Assembly (NCBI GenBank): GCA_033127725.1
Contig: AP026798.1
Span: 1,116,001-1,180,000 of the forward strand
Direction: 5' to 3'
DNA from: Bombiscardovia nodaiensis
Lineage (GTDB): Bacteria > Actinomycetota > Actinomycetes > Actinomycetales > Bifidobacteriaceae
DNA: 64,000 nt
Numbering within the stretch: position 1 is the first letter of the stretch; each line of letters begins with the position of its first letter. A program made the translations under genes and the position numbers. Shown here piece by piece: positions 1-7,283 of this stretch. Under the pieces are notes generated by a model. It saw only the letters and a list, made by a program, of their open reading frames with translations, searched no databases and was not told where the DNA came from.

Positions 1-164
1 CACCCATGTGCGCTTGGGGCGCAAGTCAGAGTGTCGCGCCTCATAACCCAGGGTGAATTGCCAATCTTCAGTGATCATACTTCGCCGAGCCCAGTAGCTA
101 TGATAGGCGTGAAGAGGGCGTTCAATGCTCCCAGTTTCGCGCGGACAGGAAGACAGGTCAGGTT

Positions 165-1214
165 ATGTGCGCAAGAACCGATGGCTCAACAGGTAACAGC
201 AAGTCCGTACCTGAGTTCACCCCGCAGGAACGCTCTGCCGACCAGCAGTGCGGGGAGCAAGAGTACATTGTCAATGCTCTACCTTTGCAGCAGCCGGACC
301 GTGAGCGCTTTGAGCGCCTGGCTGGGGGAGCAGAGCAGTGGTTTATCGGGCCAGCTGAGGAAGGTCTGATGCAGCTACCTGAGCATTGGCAGGAAAGGGC
401 CACAGTCATCCTGGGCAATTTGCCGCCAGCCCTAGTCGCTCAGTGCTCGAAGCTGCGTTGGCTGCAGACTGGATCGGCTGGCGTCAACACGTACCAGGGT
501 ATTCTGCCGCCCCAGGCGCGGCTGACAAGCGCTTCGGGCGCCTACGGGCAGGCTGTTTCTGAGCACATGTTTGCGCTCATGTGGGCGTTGATGAAGCAGC
601 TTCCGCTCTATCGAGACCAGCAGCTAGCCAAGACTTGGCGGCCCTTAGGTCAGGTGCTTACGGCGCGTGGAGCGAGCGTGCTTGTCTTGGGGACTGGCGA
701 TTTAGGTTCGCATTTTGCGCAGTTGGTTCAGGCTGTGGGTGCTCATACGGTGGGGGTGCGCAGGAACGCCACCCGTCCGGCAGCGGGCATTGAGCAGATG
801 CACACCTTTGAAGACCTTGACCAGCTGTTGCCCCAGGCCGACGTGGTCGCACTGGCTCTGCCTGCGGCGGGGGATACGCATCACATGATTGACGAGCGAA
901 GGTTGAAGCTCATGAAATCCACGGCTATTCTCATTAATGCAGGTAGGGGAGATGCTGTAGATTGCGCGGCACTGGCGAGGGTCCTGGCAGCAGGACACTT
1001 GTGGGGGGCTGGACTGGATGTGAGCGAGCCGGAGCCGTTGCCGGCGAATCATCCTCTGTGGGAGCAGCCGCGGTGCCTAATGACGCCCCATGTGGCGGGC
1101 GGCTATCATTTAGCGACTACCCGGCAGAAAGTGCTTGATATAGCTGCAGCGAATATGGAGCGCTACATGAATGGCCAGGAGCTTGTGAATCTGATGAGTG
1201 AGGGCCGCAGATAA
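165..1214 (+). CDS. D-isomer-specific 2-hydroxyacid dehydrogenase family protein
   Basis: NAD-dependent oxidoreductase of the phosphoglycerate/glyoxylate dehydrogenase superfamily, 349 residues, cytosolic. Visible in the sequence: a Rossmann nucleotide-binding turn GTGDLG near residue 175, the NAGRGDAVD segment near residue 257 that carries the catalytic Arg, GLDVSEPEPLP carrying the acidic residue, and TPHVAGGYH near residue 307 with the catalytic His. The substrate cannot be read from sequence; 2-keto acids such as hydroxypyruvate or glyoxylate are possible. The first 30 residues are hydrophilic and unlike the family, so a later start is possible; the ATG chosen follows a weak AGGTCAGG. It stands alone, ahead of a separately promoted transporter. 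Confidence 0.85.
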   Translation: MCARTDGSTGNSKSVPEFTPQERSADQQCGEQEYIVNALPLQQPDRERFERLAGGAEQWFIGPAEEGLMQLPEHWQERATVILGNLPPALVAQCSKLRWLQTGSAGVNTYQGILPPQARLTSASGAYGQAVSEHMFALMWALMKQLPLYRDQQLAKTWRPLGQVLTARGASVLVLGTGDLGSHFAQLVQAVGAHTVGVRRNATRPAAGIEQMHTFEDLDQLLPQADVVALALPAAGDTHHMIDERRLKLMKSTAILINAGRGDAVDCAALARVLAAGHLWGAGLDVSEPEPLPANHPLWEQPRCLMTPHVAGGYHLATTRQKVLDIAAANMERYMNGQELVNLMSEGRR

Positions 1215-1353
1215 TGCCGGGCTTGTGAGGACAGGTCGCAAGATGGCAAATATGGTGATGTCTCACTCTGTCAATAGACGTGCTCCGGTTCTCAAAGCAG
1301 GGTTTGTATATGTTCAGATAGGGGGTGAATTGCTGGTTTGCCCGACGTGTCGA

Positions 1354-1369
1354 AGTCCGTTGTCGGACT
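1354..1369 (+). other. Short perfect hairpin in the gene-free stretch before the CorA gene
   Basis: AGTCCG-TTGT-CGGACT forms a perfect 6-bp stem with a 4-base loop about 140 bases after the dehydrogenase stop. No T-run follows, so a terminator role is only possible. The rest of 1215-1415 shows nothing I can support; one short open frame there overlaps the upstream gene and has no ribosome binding site. Confidence 0.3.
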
Positions 1370-1415
1370 ATTCTGAGAGGTTGGACTAGGTTGCAGCTGT
1401 CAGCTTACGCTGAGC

Positions 1416-1445
1416 TTGACGGTGAACGCAACACTGGCTTATACA
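1416..1445 (+). promoter_or_regulatory. Sigma-70-type promoter for the CorA-family gene
   Basis: TTGACG (1416-1421) and TATACA (1440-1445) are separated by 18 bases, a strong match to the housekeeping consensus. Predicted transcription start is near 1452, about 80 bases before the preferred ATG of the transporter. Confidence 0.6.
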
Positions 1446-1530
1446 TAGTTGAGTCTGGGCATAGGCCCTCATGAGCACATTGAACACAATCGTGAAGGTC
1501 GTGGTTGTAGAGCGAGAGGCGGTGATGGCG

Positions 1531-2481
1531 ATGATGAGAATATTCAGCACCATGGGCGGGCACGTTGAGCAGATAGGGGCTTCACAAAAAGGGTCATGGA
1601 TCTGTCTATCTGAGCCCACCGATGTGGAACTCGCCAGCGTCGCTCAGGAGACCGGCGTGGATTTGGCCGACCTGCGCGCCCCGCTCGATGACGAAGAGCG
1701 AAGCCGCGTGGATGTGGAAGATGACTACACGATGGTCATTGTTGATATTCCAACCGTTGAAGAGCGTGACGGCCGGGATTTTTACGAGACGATTCCTCTC
1801 TCTATTATTGTGACCGAAGATTTGATTATTACCGTGTGCATGCAAGACACAGTTCTTCTCCACCCCTTTATGGAGGGGACCATTCGTGGATTTAACACCT
1901 TCATGAAGTCACGATTTATCTTGCAGATCCTCTACCGCAATGCCACTATGTACTTGCGCTACCTGCGGATCATCGACCGCGAATCCGACAAGCTGGAGTT
2001 GAAGCTGCGTTATTCCATGCAGAACCGCGAGATTCTGATGCTTCTGGAGCTGAGCAAGGCCTTGGTCTACTTTGCTACCAGCCTGAAGTCGAACGAGATC
2101 GTTCTGGAAAAGCTCACCAGCCTCGACCGCATCAAGCAGTATCCGGACGATGAGGACCTGCTGGGTGACGTGATTACTGAAAATAAGCAGGCTATCGAGA
2201 TGGCGAACATTTACTCGTCAGTGCTCTCGGGCATGACGGACGCTTTTGGCTCTATCGTGTCCAACAACGTGAACAATGTGATGCGTATTTTCACGATTAT
2301 TTCGATTACGCTTGCCGTGCCGACGCTGATTTTCTCCATGTACGGCATGAACTTCCAGCAGGGCATGTCGGGTATGCCCTTGACCGATAAACCCTGGGGC
2401 TTTATTGCTGTTGTTATTATTTCAACGGTGTTGACGGCAGTCGTGACCTGGTTCCTCACACGCTCGAAGATGTTTAAGTGA
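1531..2481 (+). CDS. CorA-family divalent cation (Mg2+) transporter
   Basis: Membrane channel of the CorA/MIT family, about 316 residues. The N-terminal two thirds is the cytosolic alpha/beta and long-helix domain. Two transmembrane helices lie at the C-terminus, the first ending in the signature YGMN (residues about 271-274), followed by a periplasmic loop FQQGMSGMP and the last helix before a short basic tail RSKMFK. The GMN tripeptide is the selectivity signature for Mg2+, sometimes Co2+ or Ni2+. The frame is open to an ATG at 1471, but 1471-1530 reads like leader, and MMRIFSTMGG is the family-like beginning after GAGAGGCGG. The stop is 6 bases from the next gene. Confidence 0.88.
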   Translation: MMRIFSTMGGHVEQIGASQKGSWICLSEPTDVELASVAQETGVDLADLRAPLDDEERSRVDVEDDYTMVIVDIPTVEERDGRDFYETIPLSIIVTEDLIITVCMQDTVLLHPFMEGTIRGFNTFMKSRFILQILYRNATMYLRYLRIIDRESDKLELKLRYSMQNREILMLLELSKALVYFATSLKSNEIVLEKLTSLDRIKQYPDDEDLLGDVITENKQAIEMANIYSSVLSGMTDAFGSIVSNNVNNVMRIFTIISITLAVPTLIFSMYGMNFQQGMSGMPLTDKPWGFIAVVIISTVLTAVVTWFLTRSKMFK

Positions 2482-2487
2482 TAGCTT

Positions 2488-3360
2488 ATGACGGCCAGCT
2501 TCTTTGGTAGGCGGATCAGGAAAGTAGCGGCTGCCCTAGTGGTGAGTCTTATGACTCTGGCGCTGGGTGGCTGCTCAAACGCGGCTGCCTCCTACGATGT
2601 CAGTGCTATCGGGCCGAAAATTCACGTTGGCATTGTCACCGACGAGCCAGGCATTGGCTTCGTGCGCTCCGGCCAGTACTCAGGTTTAGATGTGGATGTG
2701 GCCCGCTATATCATTCACGAGTTGGGGTATGTGCCTTCTGAAATCGTCTGGCACGGCGTCCGTCCCAGCAACCGCGAGCAGATGCTGGAAAAAGGCCAGG
2801 TGGACATGGTGGTCGGATCTTATTCCATCACCCAAGAGCGGCGGCAGGCAGTAGATTTCGCAGGGCCGTATTTCATTGCCGGGCAAGATCTGCTGGTGCG
2901 TAAGGGCGATACCCAGTACCAGAGCGTGGAAGATTTGGGCCAGGCGCGCGTGTGCACGGTGGAGGGGTCTACCGCTGCCCAGAACTTGCAAACGTATGCT
3001 CCCCAAGCGCAGGTCGAGCCCAGGCAGGGGATAGCGGTCTGCATCACAGCCCTGCTCACCGGCGAAGTGGATGCCGTGAGCGACGATGACATGGTGTTGG
3101 CGGGCCAAGCGCACGTCTCTGGTGGCGGCCTGGTGCGACTCGTTGGCAATCCTTTCACTCAAGAGCACTATGGTGTGGCTGTGCGCAAGGGGCAACCGAC
3201 CCTCGTTGCGCAGATCAATGCTGCCCTCAATTCCATGATGACCGACGGTTCCTGGCAGCGCTCGGTATCTCAGGCGGCGGACAGCATTGCCTACCGTCTG
3301 CGCCCTGGCGATCATAAACCTAGCAAGCTCGACGGCAGTCCCTCCAAGCCCGCTCGTTAG
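2488..3360 (+). CDS. Family 3 extracellular solute-binding lipoprotein (glutamate/polar amino acid type)
   Basis: Substrate-binding protein of an amino-acid ABC transporter, 290 residues, predicted to be lipid-anchored on the outer face of the membrane. A signal peptide (RKVAAALVVSLMTLALGG) ends in a lipobox with Cys29 (LGGCS). The mature part shows family-3 features: GLDVDVARYI, DMVVGSYSITQERRQAVDFAGPY, VEGSTAAQN and DAVSDDDMVL. No permease or ATPase gene is adjacent, so it either works with a transporter elsewhere or acts as an orphan receptor. The gene begins 6 bases after the CorA stop and is probably co-transcribed. The Lys/Pro/Ser-rich tail is poorly structured. Confidence 0.85.
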   Translation: MTASFFGRRIRKVAAALVVSLMTLALGGCSNAAASYDVSAIGPKIHVGIVTDEPGIGFVRSGQYSGLDVDVARYIIHELGYVPSEIVWHGVRPSNREQMLEKGQVDMVVGSYSITQERRQAVDFAGPYFIAGQDLLVRKGDTQYQSVEDLGQARVCTVEGSTAAQNLQTYAPQAQVEPRQGIAVCITALLTGEVDAVSDDDMVLAGQAHVSGGGLVRLVGNPFTQEHYGVAVRKGQPTLVAQINAALNSMMTDGSWQRSVSQAADSIAYRLRPGDHKPSKLDGSPSKPAR

Positions 3361-3378
3361 CAGCACAGAGCCAGGGTT

Positions 3379-3395
3379 TGTCCAAAAAGTGGACA
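3379..3395 (+). other. Inverted repeat between the lipoprotein gene and leuS
   Basis: TGTCCA-AAAAG-TGGACA is a perfect 6-bp inverted repeat in the 58-base gap before leuS, with a further GTGTCCAC nearby that could pair alternatively with the right arm. It could be a terminator-like hairpin or an operator. There is no room for a T-box leader. Confidence 0.3.
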
Positions 3396-3418
3396 GGAGA
3401 CCCCTGGTGTCCACGTGA

Positions 3419-6400
3419 ATGGGGATAATGCAGCCTATGAGCGCGAACGATACAGACAGCACAGATAGCAAGAATCCGGCACCAGCCGAGGCCTCGATCA
3501 GCGAGCCCCAATACCGCTACAATGCCCAGATGGCTCAGACCATTGAGCACAAGTGGCAGGACCGCTGGGACTCGGAAGGAACCTTCTGGGCGGCCAATGT
3601 TAAAGGCCACCTGAGCGACGGCAAGGGCCAGCACGCCGAAGGTGCGGCCCCGTACTTTGTGATTGACATGTTCCCCTACCCTTCTGGTAAGGGGCTGCAT
3701 GTGGGCCACCCTCTGGGCTATATTGCTACGGATGTGGTTTCGCGTTACCACCGGATGAAGGGCGAGAACGTCCTCCACGCCATGGGCTACGATGCCTTCG
3801 GTCTGCCGGCAGAACAGTACGCGGTCCAGACTGGCCAGCACCCGCGAATTACGACTGAGCAGAACATCAAGAATATGCGTTGGCAGTTGCACCGCATGGG
3901 CTTAAGTTTCGACGACCGCCGCAGCTTTGCCACAATTGACAACAACTATATTCGCTGGACCCAGTGGATTTTCTCGCGCATTTATGAATCCTGGTACGAC
4001 CCTGATTACCAGCGGGCGGACGGGGGAACAGGTTCGGCTAGGCCCATCAGCGAATTAGTGGCGAAGTTCGAAAACGGCTCAAAGCCGCTTCCTGCTCAGC
4101 AGTACGCTGGCCGCCAGTGGGCTGACTTGAGCCAGGCAGAGCGTTCGGATGTGCTCAACGACTATAGGCTGGCTTATATTTCCAAGTCGCCGGTGAATTG
4201 GTGTCCTGGTTTGGGTACAGTGCTGGCCAACGAGGAGGTCACCGCCGAAGGCCGCAGCGAGCGCGGCAACTACCCGGTTTTCCAGCGCGAGCTCAAGCAG
4301 TGGTCCATGCGCATTACGGCCTATGGTCACCGCTTGATTGAGGACTTAGATATTCTGGATTGGCCAGAAAAAGTTAAGCTCATGCAGCGCAACTGGATTG
4401 GTGAATCGCACGGTGCATCGGTGCACTTCCAGGTGGAGGGCGGCGATGAGACCCAAGATATGGAGGTGTACACCACCCGCCCTGACACGCTTTTTGGGGC
4501 CACGTTTGCCGTAGTTTCGCCCGAGCACCACCTGCTCAGGCACCTGCCGCAGGCTTGGGCCGACGACATTCCCCAGTCTTGGAAGGGTGGCTATGCCACT
4601 CCGGGCCAGGCCATTGAAGCCTACCGGAAGGCTGCCGAAGCGAAAACCGCTCAAGACCGGGTGGATGAAGGTGGCGCAAAAACTGGTATTTTCACCGGTC
4701 TATACGCCATCAATCCCATTACTGGCGCCAAAATTCCAGTCTTTACAGCCGACTATGTGCTGATGGATTACGGCACTGGCGCCATTATGGCTGTGCCCGG
4801 CGGCGACCAGCGCGACTACGATTTCGCCAGCAAGTACGGCCTGCCGGTGATTTACACGGTGCAGCCGCTCCCGGACTCCGGCGACAGCTTGGACAACTAC
4901 CGGGGTCAGGCGCCTTTCGTCTCCCATGATGGCATCGTCATCAATTCCAGCGTGGAGTCCACTTATGCTGCTGCTGACGCTCTGAGCTTGGATGGCTTGC
5001 GTGTGGACGACGCTATCGAGCGAGTGACGGCCTGGCTGGAGTCAGCCGGGGTCGGCGAGGGCAAAACTTCCTACCGCTTGCGCGACTGGCTCTTCTCCCG
5101 CCAGCGCTACTGGGGAGAGCCTTTCCCCGTGGTCTACGACGAGCAGGGCCTGCCGCACTTGATTCCTGACAGCCAGCTGCCGGTCAAACTGCCGGAAGTA
5201 CCTGATTACTCTCCCAAGACCTTTGACCCGGAGGATGCCGATTCCGAGCCCGAGGCACCGCTGAGCCGCAACCAGGATTGGGTGAAGGTCACGCTCGACT
5301 TGGGAGATGGTCCCAAGACCTACTACCGAGACACCAACACCATGCCCAACTGGGCTGGTTCCTGCTGGTACTACATGCGCTACATTGACCCTCAAGACGA
5401 CCAGCACATGGTGGACCCCGATGAGTTTGACTACTGGCTGGGGCCCAACCACAATGCGACCGCCGGAGAGTCGGGTGGCGTGGACTTGTATGTTGGTGGA
5501 GTCGAACACGCTGTCCTCCACCTGCTCTACGCGCGCTTCTGGCACAAGGTCCTCTACGATTTGGGCTATGTGTCCAGCAAAGAGCCCTTCCATAAGCTCT
5601 TCAACCAGGGCATGATTCAGGCCTACGCCTACACCGATGACCGTGGGCAGTACGTGCCTGCTGCCGAAGTGGAGTCTCACGAGGAGGGCGGGCAGACCGT
5701 ATATACCTGGCAGGGCGAGCATGCCAATCGTGAGTTCGGCAAGATGGGCAAGAGCCTAAAAAACATCATCACCCCCGACGACATGTATGCCACCTATGGG
5801 GCTGACACTTTCCGCCTCTACGAGATGAGCATGGGGCCCTTGGACGAGTCTCGCCCTTGGAACACGCGCAATGTGATTGGTGGTATGCGCTTCTTGCAGA
5901 GGCTTTGGCGCAATGTGATTGACGAGGGCGACGGGCAGGTCAAGGTCGTTGACCAAGAGCCAGACGAGGCTACCCTCAAACTGCTCAACCGCACTATTTT
6001 CGATGTCACAGCAGAGATGGAAGGTATGCGCCCCAATACCGCTATCTCCAAGCTCATTGTGCTCAATAACCACCTGACCGGCCTTAAGCAGGTGCCGCGA
6101 GCTGCTGTCGAGCCCCTGATTTTGATGCTCGCGCCGGTAGCCCCGCACATCAGCGAAGAACTCTGGAGCAGGCTCGGCCACCAGGATTCACTCGCTCATG
6201 AGACTTGGCCCACCTATGACGAGCGCTTCCTGGGTCAAGATAGCGTGACGGCTGTGGTGCAGGTCAAGGGCAAGGTCCGGGGCAAGCTCCAAGTCAGCCC
6301 TGACATCTCGGCCGACGAGCTCCAAGCTCAGGCTCTGGCTCTGCCAGCTGTCCAGGAGCGCTTGGGCGGACAGCCTCCGCGAAAAGTCATCGTCAAAGCT

Positions 6401-6433
6401 CCCAAGATTGTATCGATTGTGCCTGCCGTATAA
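3419..6433 (+). CDS. leuS: Leucyl-tRNA synthetase
   Basis: Charges tRNA-Leu with leucine; class I aminoacyl-tRNA synthetase, 1004 residues, toward the long end for the family. The HIGH-type motif is HVGH at residues 94-97 within FPYPSGKGLHVGH. The KMSKS-type loop reads KMGKS at residues 775-779. Between them are the zinc/CP core and the editing domain (TTRPDTLFGATF, DYGTGAIMAVPGGDQRD). The anticodon-binding and C-terminal domains end in VQVKGKVRGKLQV and the tail. Insertions such as the segment around residues 740-760 explain the extra length. ATG 3419 gives MGIMQPMSAND; ATG at 3437 is an equally plausible start. Confidence 0.97.
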   Translation: MGIMQPMSANDTDSTDSKNPAPAEASISEPQYRYNAQMAQTIEHKWQDRWDSEGTFWAANVKGHLSDGKGQHAEGAAPYFVIDMFPYPSGKGLHVGHPLGYIATDVVSRYHRMKGENVLHAMGYDAFGLPAEQYAVQTGQHPRITTEQNIKNMRWQLHRMGLSFDDRRSFATIDNNYIRWTQWIFSRIYESWYDPDYQRADGGTGSARPISELVAKFENGSKPLPAQQYAGRQWADLSQAERSDVLNDYRLAYISKSPVNWCPGLGTVLANEEVTAEGRSERGNYPVFQRELKQWSMRITAYGHRLIEDLDILDWPEKVKLMQRNWIGESHGASVHFQVEGGDETQDMEVYTTRPDTLFGATFAVVSPEHHLLRHLPQAWADDIPQSWKGGYATPGQAIEAYRKAAEAKTAQDRVDEGGAKTGIFTGLYAINPITGAKIPVFTADYVLMDYGTGAIMAVPGGDQRDYDFASKYGLPVIYTVQPLPDSGDSLDNYRGQAPFVSHDGIVINSSVESTYAAADALSLDGLRVDDAIERVTAWLESAGVGEGKTSYRLRDWLFSRQRYWGEPFPVVYDEQGLPHLIPDSQLPVKLPEVPDYSPKTFDPEDADSEPEAPLSRNQDWVKVTLDLGDGPKTYYRDTNTMPNWAGSCWYYMRYIDPQDDQHMVDPDEFDYWLGPNHNATAGESGGVDLYVGGVEHAVLHLLYARFWHKVLYDLGYVSSKEPFHKLFNQGMIQAYAYTDDRGQYVPAAEVESHEEGGQTVYTWQGEHANREFGKMGKSLKNIITPDDMYATYGADTFRLYEMSMGPLDESRPWNTRNVIGGMRFLQRLWRNVIDEGDGQVKVVDQEPDEATLKLLNRTIFDVTAEMEGMRPNTAISKLIVLNNHLTGLKQVPRAAVEPLILMLAPVAPHISEELWSRLGHQDSLAHETWPTYDERFLGQDSVTAVVQVKGKVRGKLQVSPDISADELQAQALALPAVQERLGGQPPRKVIVKAPKIVSIVPAV

Positions 6434-6440
6434 GGGCTCA

Positions 6441-6500
6441 GGCACATTCGACCACATTGGTCGCTCGAACTAGCATTCTCCCTGCCGCCTGAGTCACAAT
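6441..6500 (+). promoter_or_regulatory. comEA promoter region with a 22-base element shared with the M23 peptidase gene
   Basis: Positions 6441-6462 are identical over 22 bases to 25864-25885. The core is a perfect inverted repeat CGACCA-CAT-TGGTCG. A -10-like CACAAT lies at 6495-6500, 6 bases before the comEA ATG, so the mRNA may be nearly leaderless. The element would then sit immediately upstream of the -35 position, as for an activator. Alternatively TTCGAC/TAGCAT (18-base spacer) could be the promoter, with the repeat in its spacer as an operator. The identity is seen directly; the regulatory role is inferred. Confidence 0.6.
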
Positions 6501-6506
6501 GGCTCT

Positions 6507-7283
6507 ATGTCTTATTTCAAGCTCATGGAGCCAGCGGCAGGGGAGACTTATGAAGCCAGCCGTTTGACTCTTCCGCCTCCTCCGCCGACTCTTCAATCTA
6601 CAGTCGACGGGCCAGCTGGTGGTGGGCGTGAACAGCCTGGCCGAGATGGGCCTTCAAATCGGTCAGGGCATAAGCTCGTTGGTGCAAGCTTACTGACCGG
6701 TGTGCGGGCCAGCGACACTGTGGGCCAGGTCCCAGCGGCGGGTACTCGCAGTCGGCGTGATCGCCCGCGTATACTCCTGGAGCCACTTCACGCGCTAGTT
6801 CTGGTGCTGGTGCTAACGGCAGCCTTGTGTGCTAGCTTGACCATACTCATTCAGCAGGCCGGAAATATGTCAGAGCTGCCAGGGCAAGGCACCAGCAGCA
6901 GCAAGCATACGGACCAACACGGTGCAGGGGCTAAAGCTGGAGCGGGGCCTTCGAAATCTGCGCCCTCCGCTGGCTCTTCGGCCTCGGCTTCCTCCGCGCC
7001 TTCGCCGAGTACACCTGCAGCCACGCCGTCCGCGCCTCCCGCAGCAGAATCACCCTCTGCTTCTCCATCTCCATCTGCTTTACCAGCGGGAACCGTCAAT
7101 CTCAACACCGCGGATGTCGGTCAGCTGGAGGCCGTTAAGGGCATAGGGCCGGTGATGGCCCAACGGATTGTGGACTACCGCAAGCGCGTCGGGCACTTTA
7201 GCTCCCTGGAGCAGCTGCTGGAAGTGGATGGCATCGGGGAGAAGACCCTGTTCAAGCTCAAGCCCTACCTGGTGCTGCGATGA
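6507..7283 (+). CDS. comEA: ComEA-family helix-hairpin-helix DNA-binding protein
   Basis: Membrane-anchored DNA receptor of the DNA-uptake machinery, 258 residues. A cytoplasmic N-terminal region is followed by one transmembrane helix (about residues 92-114, LVLVLVLTAALCASLTIL). Next comes a long Ala/Ser/Pro-rich extracellular linker (about 120-193), and then two helix-hairpin-helix motifs at 194-258 (NLNTADVGQLEAVKGIGPVMA, VDGIGEKTLFKLKPYL) that bind double-stranded DNA. The stop overlaps the comEC start by 4 bases, so the two are translated together. No clear ribosome binding site precedes ATG 6507; a -10-like hexamer 6 bases upstream suggests a leaderless transcript. Confidence 0.93.
   Translation: MSYFKLMEPAAGETYEASRLTLPPPPPTLQSTVDGPAGGGREQPGRDGPSNRSGHKLVGASLLTGVRASDTVGQVPAAGTRSRRDRPRILLEPLHALVLVLVLTAALCASLTILIQQAGNMSELPGQGTSSSKHTDQHGAGAKAGAGPSKSAPSAGSSASASSAPSPSTPAATPSAPPAAESPSASPSPSALPAGTVNLNTADVGQLEAVKGIGPVMAQRIVDYRKRVGHFSSLEQLLEVDGIGEKTLFKLKPYLVLR

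Noticed and set aside
1198..1389. 63-codon frame overlapping the end of the dehydrogenase gene
   Set aside because: Starts inside another gene, no ribosome site; a CPTC pair is the only feature and may be chance.
3361..3418. T-box or amino-acid riboswitch before leuS
   Set aside because: The gap of 58 bases is too short for a T-box leader and lacks its conserved motif.
2686..3471. 261-codon minus-strand frame opposite the binding lipoprotein
   Set aside because: Antisense shadow; the plus strand carries a clear lipobox and binding-protein motifs.
5042..5722. 226-codon minus-strand frame opposite leuS
   Set aside because: Antisense shadow of a housekeeping gene.
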